Source: Imbricaverruca yamaguchii (Eukaryota > Arthropoda > Thecostraca > Neoverrucidae). From it: a stretch of 64,000 bases of DNA. The notes beneath the pieces are model-generated. The model had not been told where the DNA came from. It did no database searches and saw nothing but the letters and a program-made list of their open reading frames with translations. Position numbers and translations under genes: made by a program. This document shows, piece after piece, positions 1-11,415 of this stretch; the stretch's first letter is position 1, and the number at the start of each line of letters is the position of its first letter. The stretch covers positions 62,001-126,000 of the forward strand of contig JAOTOL010001142.1 in NCBI GenBank assembly GCA_034440575.1, written 5' to 3'.

Positions 1-238
1 GGTGGTAATACATAACAGTAGTGATGAATGTAGCTATATTCAGTTATTCTTGGAGGACATAACGGTGGGTTGATCAATGGGAGATGTCTGATATACCTTG
101 GTATGTCCCAGTTTTCAGGGGAAAAAAATATTGCTTTTGCGTGTTGAGTACATAATGCACCATGCCAAGAACAAATAGTACATTAACATGATATCATGTT
201 TCCCATTCCCGAACCATACTAAGGACCTAAAAACAATC
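1..238. other. Unannotated non-coding stretch
   Basis: AT-rich sequence with no credible coding region. I see no known repeat before the A-type minisatellite begins at about 240. Confidence 0.4.
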
Positions 239-239
239 G

Positions 240-1500
240 GAGGCCCCTTTTCGGGGAGCAGGAGGCCCCCTTCCGATCTTGCCCCCCTGGAAGAATTTCG
301 TGGCGACGCCTCTGCCTGAGCACCGAAAACAAATCAGAATAGGTCCCGAAAGAAAATTATCCGAAGGGCCTTTCTACTCTCGATGGTGCCAGCTGCAGGA
401 AAACAACGCTGAGCAGCCGCAGTGGTGTGCCAAGGGGGAAATGCTGCCCCCATCCTGAAGGGGTATGCTTCCAAGAATCGCGTCGGTTCCCAAAAAATCG
501 CTCTGGGCCCAATAAATTCGCGTCGGGGGCCCAGAATTCGCGTAGCGGGCTGTGAATATAGCGGGCACTGTAACACTTACACCAGGCTCCCAAAAATGTG
601 CATTGATTCCACCAAAATCGCGCTGGGGCGGAGCTAATTACAACACGCCCTGATAACTCGCGACGCTGCCCCCAAATATCGCGTACTGGACCCATAATTC
701 CGGCGGTAGTACCAAAAATTTGAGTCGAGGCATCATAAATACCTCTCTGCAAGCAGAGCGTGGCCCCACAAAACACATCTGAGCTCGATAAAAAGTAAGC
801 TGGTGCCCTCTAAAATAAGGAGAAATTCCGAAAAATATATGTCCGAATCAGGAAAACTTATCCTAAGCTCTAGCATGCCCCAGATGCCTTCAAAAATTGC
901 GTACGGCCCCGAAAAAAGCGCACAGGAGTTGAAAAATTGCGGCGAGACACGTAGTGCCAGGTGCCAGAGAAATCAGGTGGAGACTCGGACTTTAAAAAAG
1001 AATTCGGAAGTCACGAAAAGCTACGTTGAACCCAGAAAACTGTTCCGATTCCCCCGGAACTATGCACCTGGGAACGAAATGTTGCACTGTGACCCGGAAA
1101 TTATACCGAAGGAAACAAGATTATGCTGGGAATCCACACATGTGCGATAAATAAACGCCTCAAATAAACAGCGAAGTCCATGGGAGACCGAAAATCCACC
1201 GGGTCCTCCAGCGCCCGAGTTTCACAAAAACCGGCAGGGCCTTAAAGTATGGTTGGACCATAAAAACCGAATTGGTCTTAAAAAGGAACAAAAAGACCGG
1301 GCACGAAATAAAGACATCGGGGTCTTCGAAAACGCACCGAAACCTCAAGCATGTCACCGCTGTACAAAAAGCAACAATGATCTAAAAAGTAGCCGGGTCT
1401 CAAATATGTGCCAGGCCCTTAAAAAATTGGCTGGAGTTTTAAAACACATTCGTAAACGAATGAAAACAACGGGTAAAACAGCGAATACCTAGCTAGGGTC
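240..1500. repeat. Degenerate ~30-bp minisatellite, array A (copy I)
   Basis: A loose core of the form AAAATCGCGCTGGGGCCC recurs about every 27-30 bp, for example near 475-550, 600-640 and 660-720. Units are strongly diverged. The block aligns colinearly with 23390-24330, and its end (about 1200-1640) with 40080-40550, so it was copied as one piece after its units had already diverged. Apparent reading frames across it are chance openings in a periodic GC-rich sequence. Confidence 0.75.
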
Positions 1501-2190
1501 TCGGCTCGGTGGACAATCTTGGAGGATATTTAACCTAAGATATGAGGTGCATCAAAGCTCAGTGCATCATAATTTTTTAACCACGAACAAATGTCGGAAG
1601 AAGAAAACTAATACATGAAATTGAATTCATCGAATTTTCTAAGCGAGCCGCCATACCTGTAAATCCACATGCCAAATATGGCACAAGACTGTCATGCGAC
1701 AGCAATTAGCAAAACGTTGGAGACCTAGCAGAAACTGGAGAAGCGCACGTAGTGTGGCGGATGCGCCGAGTGCGCAAGGTGCGCAAGGTACATGTGCACG
1801 ACTGTTGGCGTTTTAACGACCCTGCGTGAGTAATCGGAATGCCTGAAATCGGAAAATTGTACTTTTTTGCGATTTGTGCCAGTGTAATTTCAGCAGTGTG
1901 GGGTGACTTATCAAGGGGTACGAACACAATATCATTTGAACAGGATCGGGGAGTTCGTGCTGAAATCCGGTGATTCAGAAATGATGGTGGCAGCTTTGGC
2001 CCCCTCGGCAGGGCAGCTAAGTTGGTCACTAATTATTCTTTAAAAATAAAATAAAATAGTATCTCACTGACAAACATAGTGGTCCATAGACTTTTTCAAA
2101 AATTGGAGTTTGTGCGACAATTCCAAATCAGTTTGCCCACCCCCATCGCAAATCCTAGATACGCCACTACCATGGCATGATATAATTTGA
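1501..2190. repeat. Spacer between arrays A and B, copy I
   Basis: Non-coding. The first ~140 bases match 40440-40600, the A-to-B spacer of the copy at 39.6-43.7 kb, including the shared tract GAGGTGCATCAAAGCTCAGT with changes. The rest (1640-2190) has no second copy that I recognise here, so this spacer is longer than the one at 40.45 kb. Confidence 0.5.
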
Positions 2191-2194
2191 CCTG

Positions 2195-2435
2195 TTGATG
2201 GCCCTGATCCGCCGCAATGGACTCAGCAGCCCCGGTCCACCACAGTGGAAGGTGTACTCCGCGACCACGGTCCGCCGTAGTGGACAGCGTGCTCTGCGAC
2301 CCTGGCCCGCCACAGTGGACGGTGTGTGCTTCACGGCCTTGGTCCGCCATAGTGGACGGTGTGCTCCTCGGCACTCGTCCGCCACAGTAGACGGTATGCT
2401 CCGCGGCCTTGGTTTGCCACAGTGGATTTTATGGT
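2195..2435. repeat. 35-bp minisatellite, array B (copy I, about 6 units)
   Basis: Units contain CCACAGTGGACGGTGTGCTC followed by a GC-rich half ending GGTCCG. They are the same family as the long array at 33776-35115 and the array at 40616-41140. Several units are diverged. Confidence 0.8.
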
Positions 2436-3155
2436 TGGAGAAAACGGGCTTTTCCTGGATTTTTCCCATCCATAGCATGATCCTCTTCACAAAATTATTA
2501 TCCGTGTATTCCATTTGGACGTTTAATGGTGTTATTCGACGATGAATTGTTCTGTGGTAAAGTGCTCCAGATTCACTGGAAACTGCAGTGATATTCTGAT
2601 GTCACAGGTGGGAATGAAAATATTCTCCCCGACCCTGAACTCGCCCAATCACAACTTTGGCTTCGCCCCTCCGTAATGTTAGGCGCCAAGGAAATACTTT
2701 CACCGATTGTCGTCACAGTTCAGGTTTGCTGTGCTCCGGTACTCCATCAAGGCCGGTGTGTTTTAGCCTGCATCTAATCGCTGAAACATTTTTATTTAAG
2801 CCGGTGTGTGCTTGTTGGTGTGTGGAGTGAGGGAAGGCGCTGACGGTGGCTAAGACGATATATCCGAGCCCACTGTATGAAACTGCAGTCGCATGCCATT
2901 ACCCAGAGTGGTTATGTTGACATGTACTGTGTACCGCTGTTTTAATTATGTGACTTGACCAGTTATTGGACGATTTCCCTCGTTCGTAAGTAAGCTGAAT
3001 AAACATAAACATACACATCGTCGAATACAATCTCGGAATTTCTGATATCTGAAAATATAGTGTGCGAAATCCGATTAGTTTTTGGTTAGGGGGGTACGTG
3101 AGCTGGCACTTTGCCCCCCCCCCCCCACAATGTTTTTAAAAAATCGACACCCCTG
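2436..3155 (+). mobile_element. Module C and right end of a hAT-like element (copy I)
   Basis: The stretch after array B matches 35115-35290 and 41140-41310, then joins module C near 2620. C carries only a vestige of the GATGAC tract near 2845-2865. It ends with a C-homopolymer, AATGTTTTT and AAAATCGACACCCCTG, the right terminus shared with 37270 and 37977. The following 8 bases are CTTTAGTG, but no matching left-side target duplication was found. This is a truncated or rearranged element copy. Confidence 0.6.
3139..3155 (+). repeat. hAT-type right terminal inverted repeat
   Basis: AAAAATCGACACCCCTG is the reverse complement of the left terminus CAGGGG(C/T)GTCGATTT seen at 10872, 15762 and 25637. 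Confidence 0.65.
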
Positions 3156-3164
3156 CTTTAGTGT

Positions 3165-4245
3165 TACGTAAAGTAGCACTTCCAGTCATTACTTGCTCCA
3201 GATATCGGACCGGGCTGCCCGCCCGACTGCTCCGTCGGGCGGCTCGGCGCAATCGGCTTCGCAAAGAAAGGAATGGAGTACACGAATTCAGTATGGAAAC
3301 GTTTAGGTAAACAATGACAAACAGTAGTTTTCAAGATGTGTAGGGAGTAACATCCAAAGTGACATCAATCACATGGCAGTCATATGCATTTATGACCACA
3401 TTCCAGTTGACTAAGTTGGTTTCATTAACCTGTCATGAACTTGACCTCGGTGACCTGACGTGACTTTGAAACTATATAGCATAACAATATACATCAAACA
3501 AGTCGCTAGTGTTGCCAAGAACACTTCCCTTTTGCCAATGTACTGGAAGTGCACCAGCGACGATTTTTGCGTTCTGACGCTAACAACATTTTTTGCTTCA
3601 GCGCCCCCTAGGCCGAAAAATGTTCGTCCGATTGACGTGTTTAGTGTTTTAAACAACGCGTTGGTCATTTCTAAGCAGGTACGCAAAAATGGCCTATGTT
3701 GGCCGGTAAAATCTGGAACTAACTATGCACAAAAACCGGAGGTATGTGCGGATTTCGCCCGCACCCCCACCCCCTCCAGGGGGTGTGCTAAGCATCGTCC
3801 CAGAACGCTCGAGTGCACCTCTCCCCTCACTGCTCCTCGAGGTTTTGATTTCAGCCTTTCACCAAGTGACAGCCATGAGCGCGAGCCTGCGTTGTGAGCG
3901 GGAAACAATGACGCAAAGCATGGCAGAGCAGCGGAGGGACGCCGGGTACTGTAACGTGGATCTGATGAAATCATCAGTTGGTGGAGCGCTGGAAGAGATA
4001 TTCGACTGGACTGCAAATATGCAGCAGTGCGCATGGTTACCATGACAGGCCGGATTATCGCATGCTCAAGTCGACAAATGACAGTTGCTGACCCACTCAC
4101 TTCGACAGTTGAAAGTGGAGAGCTGGGATATTTCGTCAAATCTGCATGCAGTGCAAGTTTAGCATGACCCTTCAAAACACGCTTGGCAAAGAGCAATCTC
4201 TTGTCATTCCTATGTTCCGTATCGAAGGTTACTTCACTTTGGGTT
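3165..4245. repeat. Repeat D1 (copy I)
   Basis: Dispersed non-coding repeat. About 3190-3800 aligns with 38510-39115, including TCATTACTTGCTCCAG, a GC-rich hairpin near 3208-3245, GTAGTTTTCAAGATGTGTAG and ATGAACTTGACCTC. In both copies it follows closely after a hAT-like right end. The minus-strand open frame at 3723-4196 has no recognisable domain and is not proposed as a gene. Confidence 0.65.
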
Positions 4246-5095
4246 TGAGATCATGACCGCGGAGTGGGATGTCTGTTTTCCAACGAAATTATTTTGGGCC
4301 CTCAACTAGTCAAAGTGAGAAATTGGCGACGCTATTCGACGAAAAGGGAGGTCCCATCGTAAAGCCAATAGCCAGCCCACGCTAATTCGTTGGTTCTCAT
4401 GGTATCAGGACACATCTGCCCTGTGTCGGTCTTAAATCAAGGTCCTCGCACTCCAAACGCGAACAGAGCCACTGGCACACTGCGGGAAGGTACGTAACGT
4501 ACGCAAATGGTGATTACAAACGCAAATCCAATGCACATATTTTATTTTTATATCAAGATAGGAATACCTAAGTTTTACATCTTGTCATGCCAGTGCACAT
4601 GCATCTACCTCCGTGTTCTCTGTAGACCGACAGACCTGCCATTTGGACTCACGAAATTGCACGGCAGATTTGTCACGTGGAAAAGACCACCGGATGGGCG
4701 CTGTATGACCAACGCAGCTGATGCGCCCGTAAGCCCAAATAGCCAGCCAAAGACCATGGGAGAAATACGGAAAGTGAGATATGGCACGCTGAGTTCCAGG
4801 TCGGTGGGGCTTGTATATGCATGTGGCGCTGCGATGGACAGGTGTTCGCTTTTCGCCCACCGACATCACATTAACAGATAATAAGCATATGTAGCAAAAT
4901 GTGGCACTCTGTAGCGGATCCAAGGGAGGGGCAACTGGGGGCATGGAACCCCCACTCCCCCTCCTCTATCGAGGTCGAAAACGCACCTCCCCCGAGGGCC
5001 AATTAGATGTGGCACCGAAGGCGCGCACATCTTGGTGCCGCGTCCGCTACCAAATATATACACCTAAAATGCAAATAAAATACACAAACATTCAC
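4246..5095. other. Intergenic stretch with a short dispersed repeat
   Basis: No supported gene. About 4705-4760 carries a short repeat (GATGCGCCCGTAAGCCCAAA and flanks) also found at 57035-57085 and, inverted, near 55400-55450 and 62740-62775. It is probably the tail of a SINE or a small non-autonomous element. Confidence 0.45.
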
Positions 5096-5099
5096 TGAC

Positions 5100-6345
5100 A
5101 AAAGGAGCACTCTGAACTGCACAGATGCTCTTCTCGACAATAAAGGCGCTCCACTGGGCTAGAATGCGTTCCTCTTGCCTACACAGGTACTCCTTTGGAT
5201 AACGAAGGCACCCTCTTGAATGGATAGGCACCCGGCCAGACCAAGTTGCGCCCTATAAGCTAGAAAGGAGTCCTCTAGAAAAATAAGAAAGCCTTTCCAT
5301 GAATAGAACAAGAAGCCCTCTGGGCTAGACAGCCACTCTTCTGGACAATGAAGACGCCCCTCTGGGCCAGACAGGCGCCCACCTGGGCGAGAGAGGTACC
5401 CCACTGGATAACTATAACTTCGCGTCCCACTGGACAGCGAAGCTCCTTGGAGTGGAGAGCGACCCATCTAGACAAGGGAGGCGCCCTTTTAAGTTAGGAA
5501 GGCGCCTCCCTGGTAAACGAAGCCGTCCCTCTTAATAGCGATGAAAGTCCTCTGGGCTCAACAGTCGCCCAATCTCTGGACAATAAAATGACAATCTTGA
5601 ACATAGAAGGCGCATTTTTAACTAGATAGATGCCACTTCAGTTAGACAATCGTCCATGCAAGCTAGAAAGGCGCCCCTCTGAACAACGAAGATGTTCTCT
5701 GGAGAAGGCGGGTGTCCCTTAAGACTAGGCAGGAGTTCCTGCAAGGTTAGAAAGCACCCTTGTAGACAAGGAAAGCTCCCCTTCAAGCTAGGAAGGCGCC
5801 CCTCTGATCAGCGAAGGCGTTCCTCTTGATAACAATGAATGACTCCTGGACAACGAGGGCGCCCTTTGAACTAGACAGACGCCATCTAGGCTAGGCGGGC
5901 GTCTTTGTGGGTTACGAAGGCGCCCCTCTGGAGTAGACTGACGCCCCTCTGGATCTGTCTAAGCCCTCTGGGCTTAGACAGGTGCCCCTCTGTACACCGA
6001 AGACGCCCTTCTAGACAACAAAGACGTCCCTCTGGACGACGACGATGACCCTCTTAACTAGACAGACGCCCTTCTAGACTAGGCCAGTGCCAATCTGAGC
6101 TAGGAAGACGCCCCTCTGGATACCGAAAGCGTCCATCTAGTTAAACAATAAGCCTACTGGACTATCTAAGGACCGTTCTGCGACAACAAACGCCTCCCCC
6201 GACCCCCCGCTGGAGAACGGATGCGCCAGTCCGAACAAAAGTGCCCTTTTGGACTAGGTATGTGCCCCTCAAGTAACGAGGATGACCCTCTAGATGCCAG
6301 AGGCGTATGCCTGGATAACGAAGTCTAGCTCACATTTCGGGGGAA
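5100..6345. repeat. Degenerate ~30-bp minisatellite, array G1
   Basis: A tandem field of imperfect units of about 28-33 bp. The core is GGCGCCCCTCTGGA followed by an AT-richer half such as CTAGACAG or CAACGAAG. Units have drifted but phase is visible throughout. A small related patch lies at 10270-10530. Open frames here do not code for a recognisable protein. Confidence 0.8.
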
Positions 6346-6379
6346 TTTCACTCATTAGATAGGCTCCCACTAGTCATCT

Positions 6380-7650
6380 CCAGCTCTTAGGTGTCCTGTT
6401 CATCCCTCAGGGGCCATTTCAAGCCCGAGTATCCCAGCCCTCTCCGGCCTACAGGTGCCCTGTTTGTTCCTCAGCTGTCGGAGCCCATTCCAGCTGAGAT
6501 TGCTCTATCCAGCCGGCATGGACATTCCAGCTCTCGGGCGGTGACACCTCCTTATCGATCACTTCTTAACCCCAACACGTCGTTGGATACGTTTAGCCTT
6601 CTCTGGTTATGCCTCTTCCGCTCAAGGCGGTCATATTGAGGGCCCTATGGGACTCGCCAGGAGGGCGGGTGCCCCATCGGCGCTTGGAAACCCCCATGCA
6701 TTTTAGCAGTCGGAATCGTACATGGGATCAGAGGTCGTGTATGTAGCACCGGGAACATTCTGTTTTGCTTATGTAGCAACCAAGTCCGGATTGTCGCTGT
6801 AGTTCGGACACTTCTTTATCGGCTTGCAGGCCGCGGAGAGCTCAGCAGAAAATGCGTTAGCCCAAGTCGATTTAATGCCCCTGCACGTCCGGCTCGATGC
6901 GCCCCTACATCGGCTCAGGGATCCACATTCACGGTTCAGGGACCCTCCTTCACGCTACGGGACACTGTCCGGCAAGAGTCCCCTTTTTTAAAGCATGGGC
7001 TTCCTCCATCACACAAGGGGTCCATTGTGCGATTTCGGTCCCCCCGTCGGCCCAGCGGCCCTTCATAACGGCTCTAGTCCCATCGAATGGCCTGGGCTTC
7101 TTCCGCAGCTATTGTGTTCTCTCTTTCGGCGCATAAGCCGAGAGGACCTCCAAATGACCCAGGGCCTCCTATGTCTGACCGGAATCCTGATTTCAATAGC
7201 TTGGGGCCCTTCCGTAAGGTCAGGGGTCCCATGTCTTAGGCCCCAACCGTCGACCAAAGTAAAATTTATGACGGCCTGGGGCTCTCTTCAGCAACCAGGG
7301 CCCCTCTGTCGTCTCAGGGGCCCTCTTTGATGACCCAGGACCTTTTCCGGCAAGGCCCCTTTTATCACGCTTTGGCCCTCTCCATCCGGTCAGGGTCCCT
7401 TTCTTCGCTTGGGTCAGCCTTCAGCCCATGCGCCCTATATATTTCCTATTGGCCCTCTCCATCAGCCCGGAGGCCCCTCCAATGATACGGGGCCCTCTCC
7501 GTCGGTCTAAACGCCCTTCACATTAACCCAGCCAGGGGCGGCCGTCAACACCTTCCAAAGGGCATTCTCCGTTAACTTGGAGCCCTCTGCATCGGCACAG
7601 GAACCTTTCCATTAGCCCGAGCCACTTTCGTCGATCCAGGGGCCCTTACG
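6380..7650. repeat. Degenerate ~30-bp minisatellite, array G2
   Basis: A second field with a different core, GGGGCCCTCTCCGTCGGCCC, often followed by an AGGG- or CAGG-containing half, spaced about 28-31 bp. It ends about 240 bp before the TATA box of the cysteine-rich gene. It shares unit length and a GC-rich CCCTCT core with G1 but is distinct in sequence. Confidence 0.75.
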
Positions 7651-7894
7651 AGCCCCTCAAGACGGTTGCCTGGACTATAATCGAGGCGGTTCGAGACGCC
7701 ACTGCTCTGTCCACACCACTTTTTAAACCGCTCATACAGGAAATGAGGCATGTACTGGCGCAACTGCTGATCTGGCCTGCATGTCATGAGAGTTCCTCAA
7801 TTTTGCATACCCAATCCGAGGGTGCCTCCAGTTGCCGCGGCCGGTCAAACCGGCCGTGTACTTCCTCGAGCGGCACAACTGACCTGTGAAGCGG

Positions 7895-7901
7895 TATATA
7901 A
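7895..7901 (+). promoter_or_regulatory. Candidate TATA box of the cysteine-rich gene
   Basis: TATATAA lies 97 bases before the ATG at 7992. A TCACTG initiator-like sequence lies at 7931-7936, slightly further downstream than the usual spacing from a TATA box, so the start site is uncertain (about 7926-7933). The implied 5' leader is about 60 nt. Confidence 0.5.
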
Positions 7902-7991
7902 CGCGGCGGGCGGTTTGGACGCCATAGAAATCACTGGGACACGACCCGCTGTCCGTACCACCGCCTGCACCAGCCGTCCGCTCGCCAGGTC

Positions 7992-9251
7992 ATGAAGTTA
8001 ACGGTCGTCGCTCTTGCCGTGATCGGGGCCGTCGCTCTGGCCGTTTCCGACGAGGAACAGCCGGACTCCGACCGACACGGACGTCTGTTCTTTCTCAACA
8101 GACTACTGCAGACGCCGACGCTTTTCGCCAACTCGTTCGGTCTGGGCGGCTCGACAACTAACAGCTGCTCTCTACCGCTGTTCACGACCGGGTGCCCGGC
8201 CGGCCAGGTATGCACCTTCAGCGCCAACGGCAAAGTCTGCCGGCCGCAGCTCGCCCTGGGCGCCGCATGCATAACCGGCTTCCAGTGCACGAGCGGCCTA
8301 TGCCGCACCGTGTGCGTGCGCGACGACTGCCCCCTGGCCGGACAGCAGAGCACGTGCGCCGCCGGCCAGCTGTGCACGGCCACCGGCCAGGGCAACCGGT
8401 GTCAAGCGTCGACGGTAGCGGCCAGCGCGTGCCCCATGCCGCTGATGACGACCGGCTGTCCCAGCGGCCAGTACTGCGACGTCGGCACGCAGGGCAACAT
8501 CTGTCGCGCGCAGAAGGCGGCCGGCGCCGCGTGCTCGGTGCCGGCAGAGTGCACCGGCACGTGCCGAGCCGGCGCGTGCAGGAACGACGCGTGTCTTACG
8601 CCGGGCACGTCGCAGGACTGCCTGACCACCCAGTTCTGCACCACCAGCCCGACCGGCAACCAGTGCGCCAACAAGGTGGCCATCGGCCAGCCGTGCACGA
8701 GCGCCATCATGTGCGTGTCGGGCATGTGCACGTCCGGCCGGTGCATCAGCGACGCGTGTCCGACGCTCTTCTCGTCGGACCGGTGCCCCAGCACCGGCCA
8801 GTACTGCACCACATCCATCAACGGCAACGTGTGCACCGCCAAGCTGGCCACCGGCGTGGCGTGTATCCAAGCGGGCCAGTGTCTGTCGGGCTTGTGCCAG
8901 AGCGGCCGGTGCATGAGCAACCAGTGCCCCACCGAGAACAGCAGCGTCGGCTGCATCGTGGCCACCCAGTTCTGCCAGACCATGCCCAACGGCCGGCAGT
9001 GCGTCCCCAAGCTGGCGCTGGGCAGCATGTGCGCCACCGTCGACCAGTGCACGAGCGGCATCTGCGGCACCGGCTTCTGCGACGCCTGTCCGATGCCGAC
9101 CATGGCCCTCGGCTGTCCGATCGGCATGTTCTGCAGTGCTGGTGGAACGGGAAACATATGCACGGCGCAACTCATTGCCGGCGGCGCGTGCACCACCAAC
9201 GATATGTGCGTGTCTGCCAATTGCATCGCTGCCACAATGATGTGCGGTTAG
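7992..9251 (+). CDS. Secreted protein of tandem cysteine-rich modules (419 aa)
   Basis: A single-exon gene for a predicted secreted protein. Residues 1-19 form a signal peptide: MK, a run of Leu, Val, Ala and Ile, then AVS before an acidic DEE. A short linker follows, and from about residue 59 to the end run tandem modules of ~50-56 residues. A complete module has eight cysteines; in module 4 the spacing is C-x8-C-x5-C-x8-C-x9-C-x5-C-x4-C-x4-C. I count six full modules and one half module: module 2 stops after the first four cysteines. The layout resembles Dickkopf-N or EB-like extracellular disulfide modules, but I cannot assign a family and no function is claimed. There is no transmembrane segment after the signal. 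Support for a real gene: TATA box upstream, AATAAA 364 nt after the stop, and an uninterrupted frame in unique sequence between repeats. Long antisense frames over it are a by-product of GC-rich codons. Confidence 0.85.
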   Translation: MKLTVVALAVIGAVALAVSDEEQPDSDRHGRLFFLNRLLQTPTLFANSFGLGGSTTNSCSLPLFTTGCPAGQVCTFSANGKVCRPQLALGAACITGFQCTSGLCRTVCVRDDCPLAGQQSTCAAGQLCTATGQGNRCQASTVAASACPMPLMTTGCPSGQYCDVGTQGNICRAQKAAGAACSVPAECTGTCRAGACRNDACLTPGTSQDCLTTQFCTTSPTGNQCANKVAIGQPCTSAIMCVSGMCTSGRCISDACPTLFSSDRCPSTGQYCTTSINGNVCTAKLATGVACIQAGQCLSGLCQSGRCMSNQCPTENSSVGCIVATQFCQTMPNGRQCVPKLALGSMCATVDQCTSGICGTGFCDACPMPTMALGCPIGMFCSAGGTGNICTAQLIAGGACTTNDMCVSANCIAATMMCG

Positions 9252-9614
9252 CATCCTCCTGATCCAGGCATGCACTCCATTTGTGAACCACTCCACATTT
9301 ACCGTCACACCCGGACATGAAATCCACCGGTAAATTACAAGTGTGAAAAACATGCTGTACAAAACCTTGCCGTGATATTGGCATCCTCGTTTATGATTCT
9401 GGCCAGGCGGATGCTATTCATGCTCCTAGGAGAGATGTGTGTTCAATTTCCGTATCCCGTGACAGTCTCTGGAGGGGACATCGTCTCACGAACGTGTTCT
9501 CCAGATTGTCGGATCTACCAACAACTTTCTCTTCGATCCAAGTGAATACCTCACAGCGCGGACAAAACAGCATCCTTCAAGTTATCTTAGATCGCGTCAT
9601 TATATGGTGCCATT

Positions 9615-9620
9615 AATAAA
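9615..9620 (+). promoter_or_regulatory. Polyadenylation signal of the cysteine-rich gene
   Basis: AATAAA on the coding strand, followed by TG/T-rich sequence (GATTTTGTTCTCAATTTGTG) that fits a downstream element. It gives a 3' UTR of about 370-390 nt. Confidence 0.55.
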
Positions 9621-9624
9621 GTTG

Positions 9625-10268
9625 CAAATGATTTTGTTCTCAATTTGTGTGTAATTATCTCTCCCTTGATATAATTTAGTACCAGTGTAGGGTGTCATCA
9701 GGAAAGCTGAACAAGACGCGATGACAAAAAGCAGAGCTTCTGGGCTGGTGACCTCTATGGCCACTTTTCCTCCCAGCATTTCTCGATTTCGGTCTCGAAA
9801 TTGGGGTTGGGGGAGGACAAACCGGGACGCGGTGAGCTTAGACACGATAGAAGGGTATCTCCGTCCCTCCCCCCCCCCCCCCAAAAAAAAAAAAAATATA
9901 TATATCAGGAATTCAGCCCATTGTTTTCCAATGTCTGGTTGTCAATTTGCCATTGTTAAGAATGATATTTTGCGGACAAGAAGTTCCGCCAAATTAGCGA
10001 GTTTCACTCATTATCATTGGCTATGAACATCTAGCTTAATGTCGCATGTGCCGGGCCCGATTTCACATCACCATAGAGCTATGCTGTAAGTATGCTAAAA
10101 GTTTCCTTCTTGTAGCAGGAAAAACATCGAATATTGGACAATGGTATTATTGTAGTAAATATGGACTTACTGCTTGCCTCGCTTACCTTACACATGCTTT
10201 CTCCTTTTACAAGGACTCATTGGGATGCAATGTCAACCAGGGCGGAGAAAGGGTGTGGCATTGATGGC
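9625..10268. other. Intergenic stretch, homopolymer tract
   Basis: No supported gene. A C-run followed by an A-run and (TA)n lies at about 9868-9905; length errors are likely in such a tract. Confidence 0.4.
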
Positions 10269-10269
10269 A

Positions 10270-10530
10270 TGTGCCTCCTCGTGGAAGGTGGCGTCCCTCA
10301 GGCCGGGAGAAGGCGCCCCTCTGAAAAGGTTCCAGTGTACCCGCTCGAATTTTTTTTAGCAAGAAATGCGCCTATGAAAGAAAAAGGCACCCCTTGAAGG
10401 GAAAGGTGTCCCTTCGGGAAGTGTCGTGTACATCCTCCACATATTTTTGCAGTCAGAGTGCCAGTGCCCCAAGTGCTTCCGCAATGGCGCCGCTCCAAAG
10501 AAATGGCGCCCCTCCAGACAAGTACCCCAT
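10270..10530. repeat. G1-like minisatellite patch
   Basis: Several diverged ~30-bp units with the core GGCGCCCCTCTGAA and related forms, as in the field at 5100-6345. Confidence 0.5.
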
Positions 10531-10871
10531 GACAATTATTGGATCCACTCCTAATTGCAACATTGCTCTCACGTCGTTATGAACCCTAGCTGGTTATATA
10601 ATTATGTGCATTGACGTGCGGCTTCTTTTTTCAATTTGACAACTTCCTTTGAACCATCAAGAGGAAAGCGAACAATTGGAAAAATATGTACACTTTACAT
10701 GTTCAGAACAATGTGGCAGTGTAAAAAAAAAACAGGGATGAGTGAGGGCGCCGTCCGAACAGGTTATCACGGGATTTCTTGGGGGGAGATCCTAGTCATA
10801 TAGGATATGAGTAAATGCATCACCACAGCTGGAAAGAAAAACAGACTTGATCCTGCTATTCTTATTACACT
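10531..10871. other. Intergenic stretch
   Basis: AT-rich, with one short A-run near 10720. Nothing recognisable up to the transposon end at 10872. Confidence 0.35.
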
Positions 10872-11058
10872 CAGGGGCGTCAATTTGCATCCTTTTGTGG
10901 GGCCATGGCCGCACCAATGTTAATCTTGTCCTCCCCCAATGTTGATTTGCCCCCCCCAATGAGCCATGCTGTGTTTTAGCTTCATAAGAAAGCTAAAGGA
11001 AAAAATGGAAAAAACACCATGCGGTACAGAAAACTTAGTTGATGTTAGCCAGAGGTGC
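10872..11058 (+). mobile_element. Left end of hAT-like family F, copy 1 (5' part)
   Basis: Starts CAGGGGCGTCAATTTGCATC and continues with the GGCCATGGCC...CCAATGTTGATTT subterminal region shared with 15762 and 25637. It runs to about 11058 and is then interrupted by the palindrome. The rest of the element resumes at 14584. Confidence 0.7.
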
Positions 11059-11360
11059 GGTCCACCAATACGCGTCACACCTGGGGTGCAAAATAACACC
11101 GACCCATATCGGATTTCTTCATAAATTGGCGGACAGAGGTAATTGAGCGCCCCGAATCCAATGATGACACTCCCATTTCGATCTGACCAACAGCACTTGC
11201 GTTATAGCCTCAGGCATTTTTTGATGGTCACGATGCAGGGTTAAATTTGAATGGTCATAACTTCTGTTATAATCAACATAAATCCATAAACAAATATATC
11301 GCTGAGTTCCTAATAGACGAATGATCACGTTCCAGAGCTTTATTTTTAAATTTGACTTTT

Positions 11361-11415
11361 TTTTTGGTCACGTGACCAAAAATAAATGTTCTTTATGACC
11401 TTAGGTCACGTGACC
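11361..11415. repeat. Paired CACGTG palindromes in the left arm
   Basis: A 22-bp perfect palindrome centred on GGTCACGTGACC (11361-11382) is followed by a second GGTCACGTGACC at about 11404-11415. The right arm keeps related copies near 14245-14272. They could be protein-binding sites of the element or simply part of its fold. Confidence 0.6.

Noticed and set aside
3723..4196. 157-codon minus-strand frame in repeat D1
   Set aside because: No recognisable domain, lies in a dispersed repeat, and the equivalent region of the second D1 copy does not preserve it.
5100..7650. CRISPR-like look of regularly spaced ~30-bp repeats
   Set aside because: Repeats are adjacent and degenerate without unique spacers, no cas genes are present, and the genome is eukaryotic. 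They are minisatellites.
8298..9362. Long minus-strand frames (354 and 277 codons) and an alternative plus-strand frame over the cysteine-rich gene
   Set aside because: They mirror the GC-rich periodic codons of the real gene. They lack a signal, domain or conserved spacing, while the 7992-9251 frame has a signal peptide and ordered cysteines.
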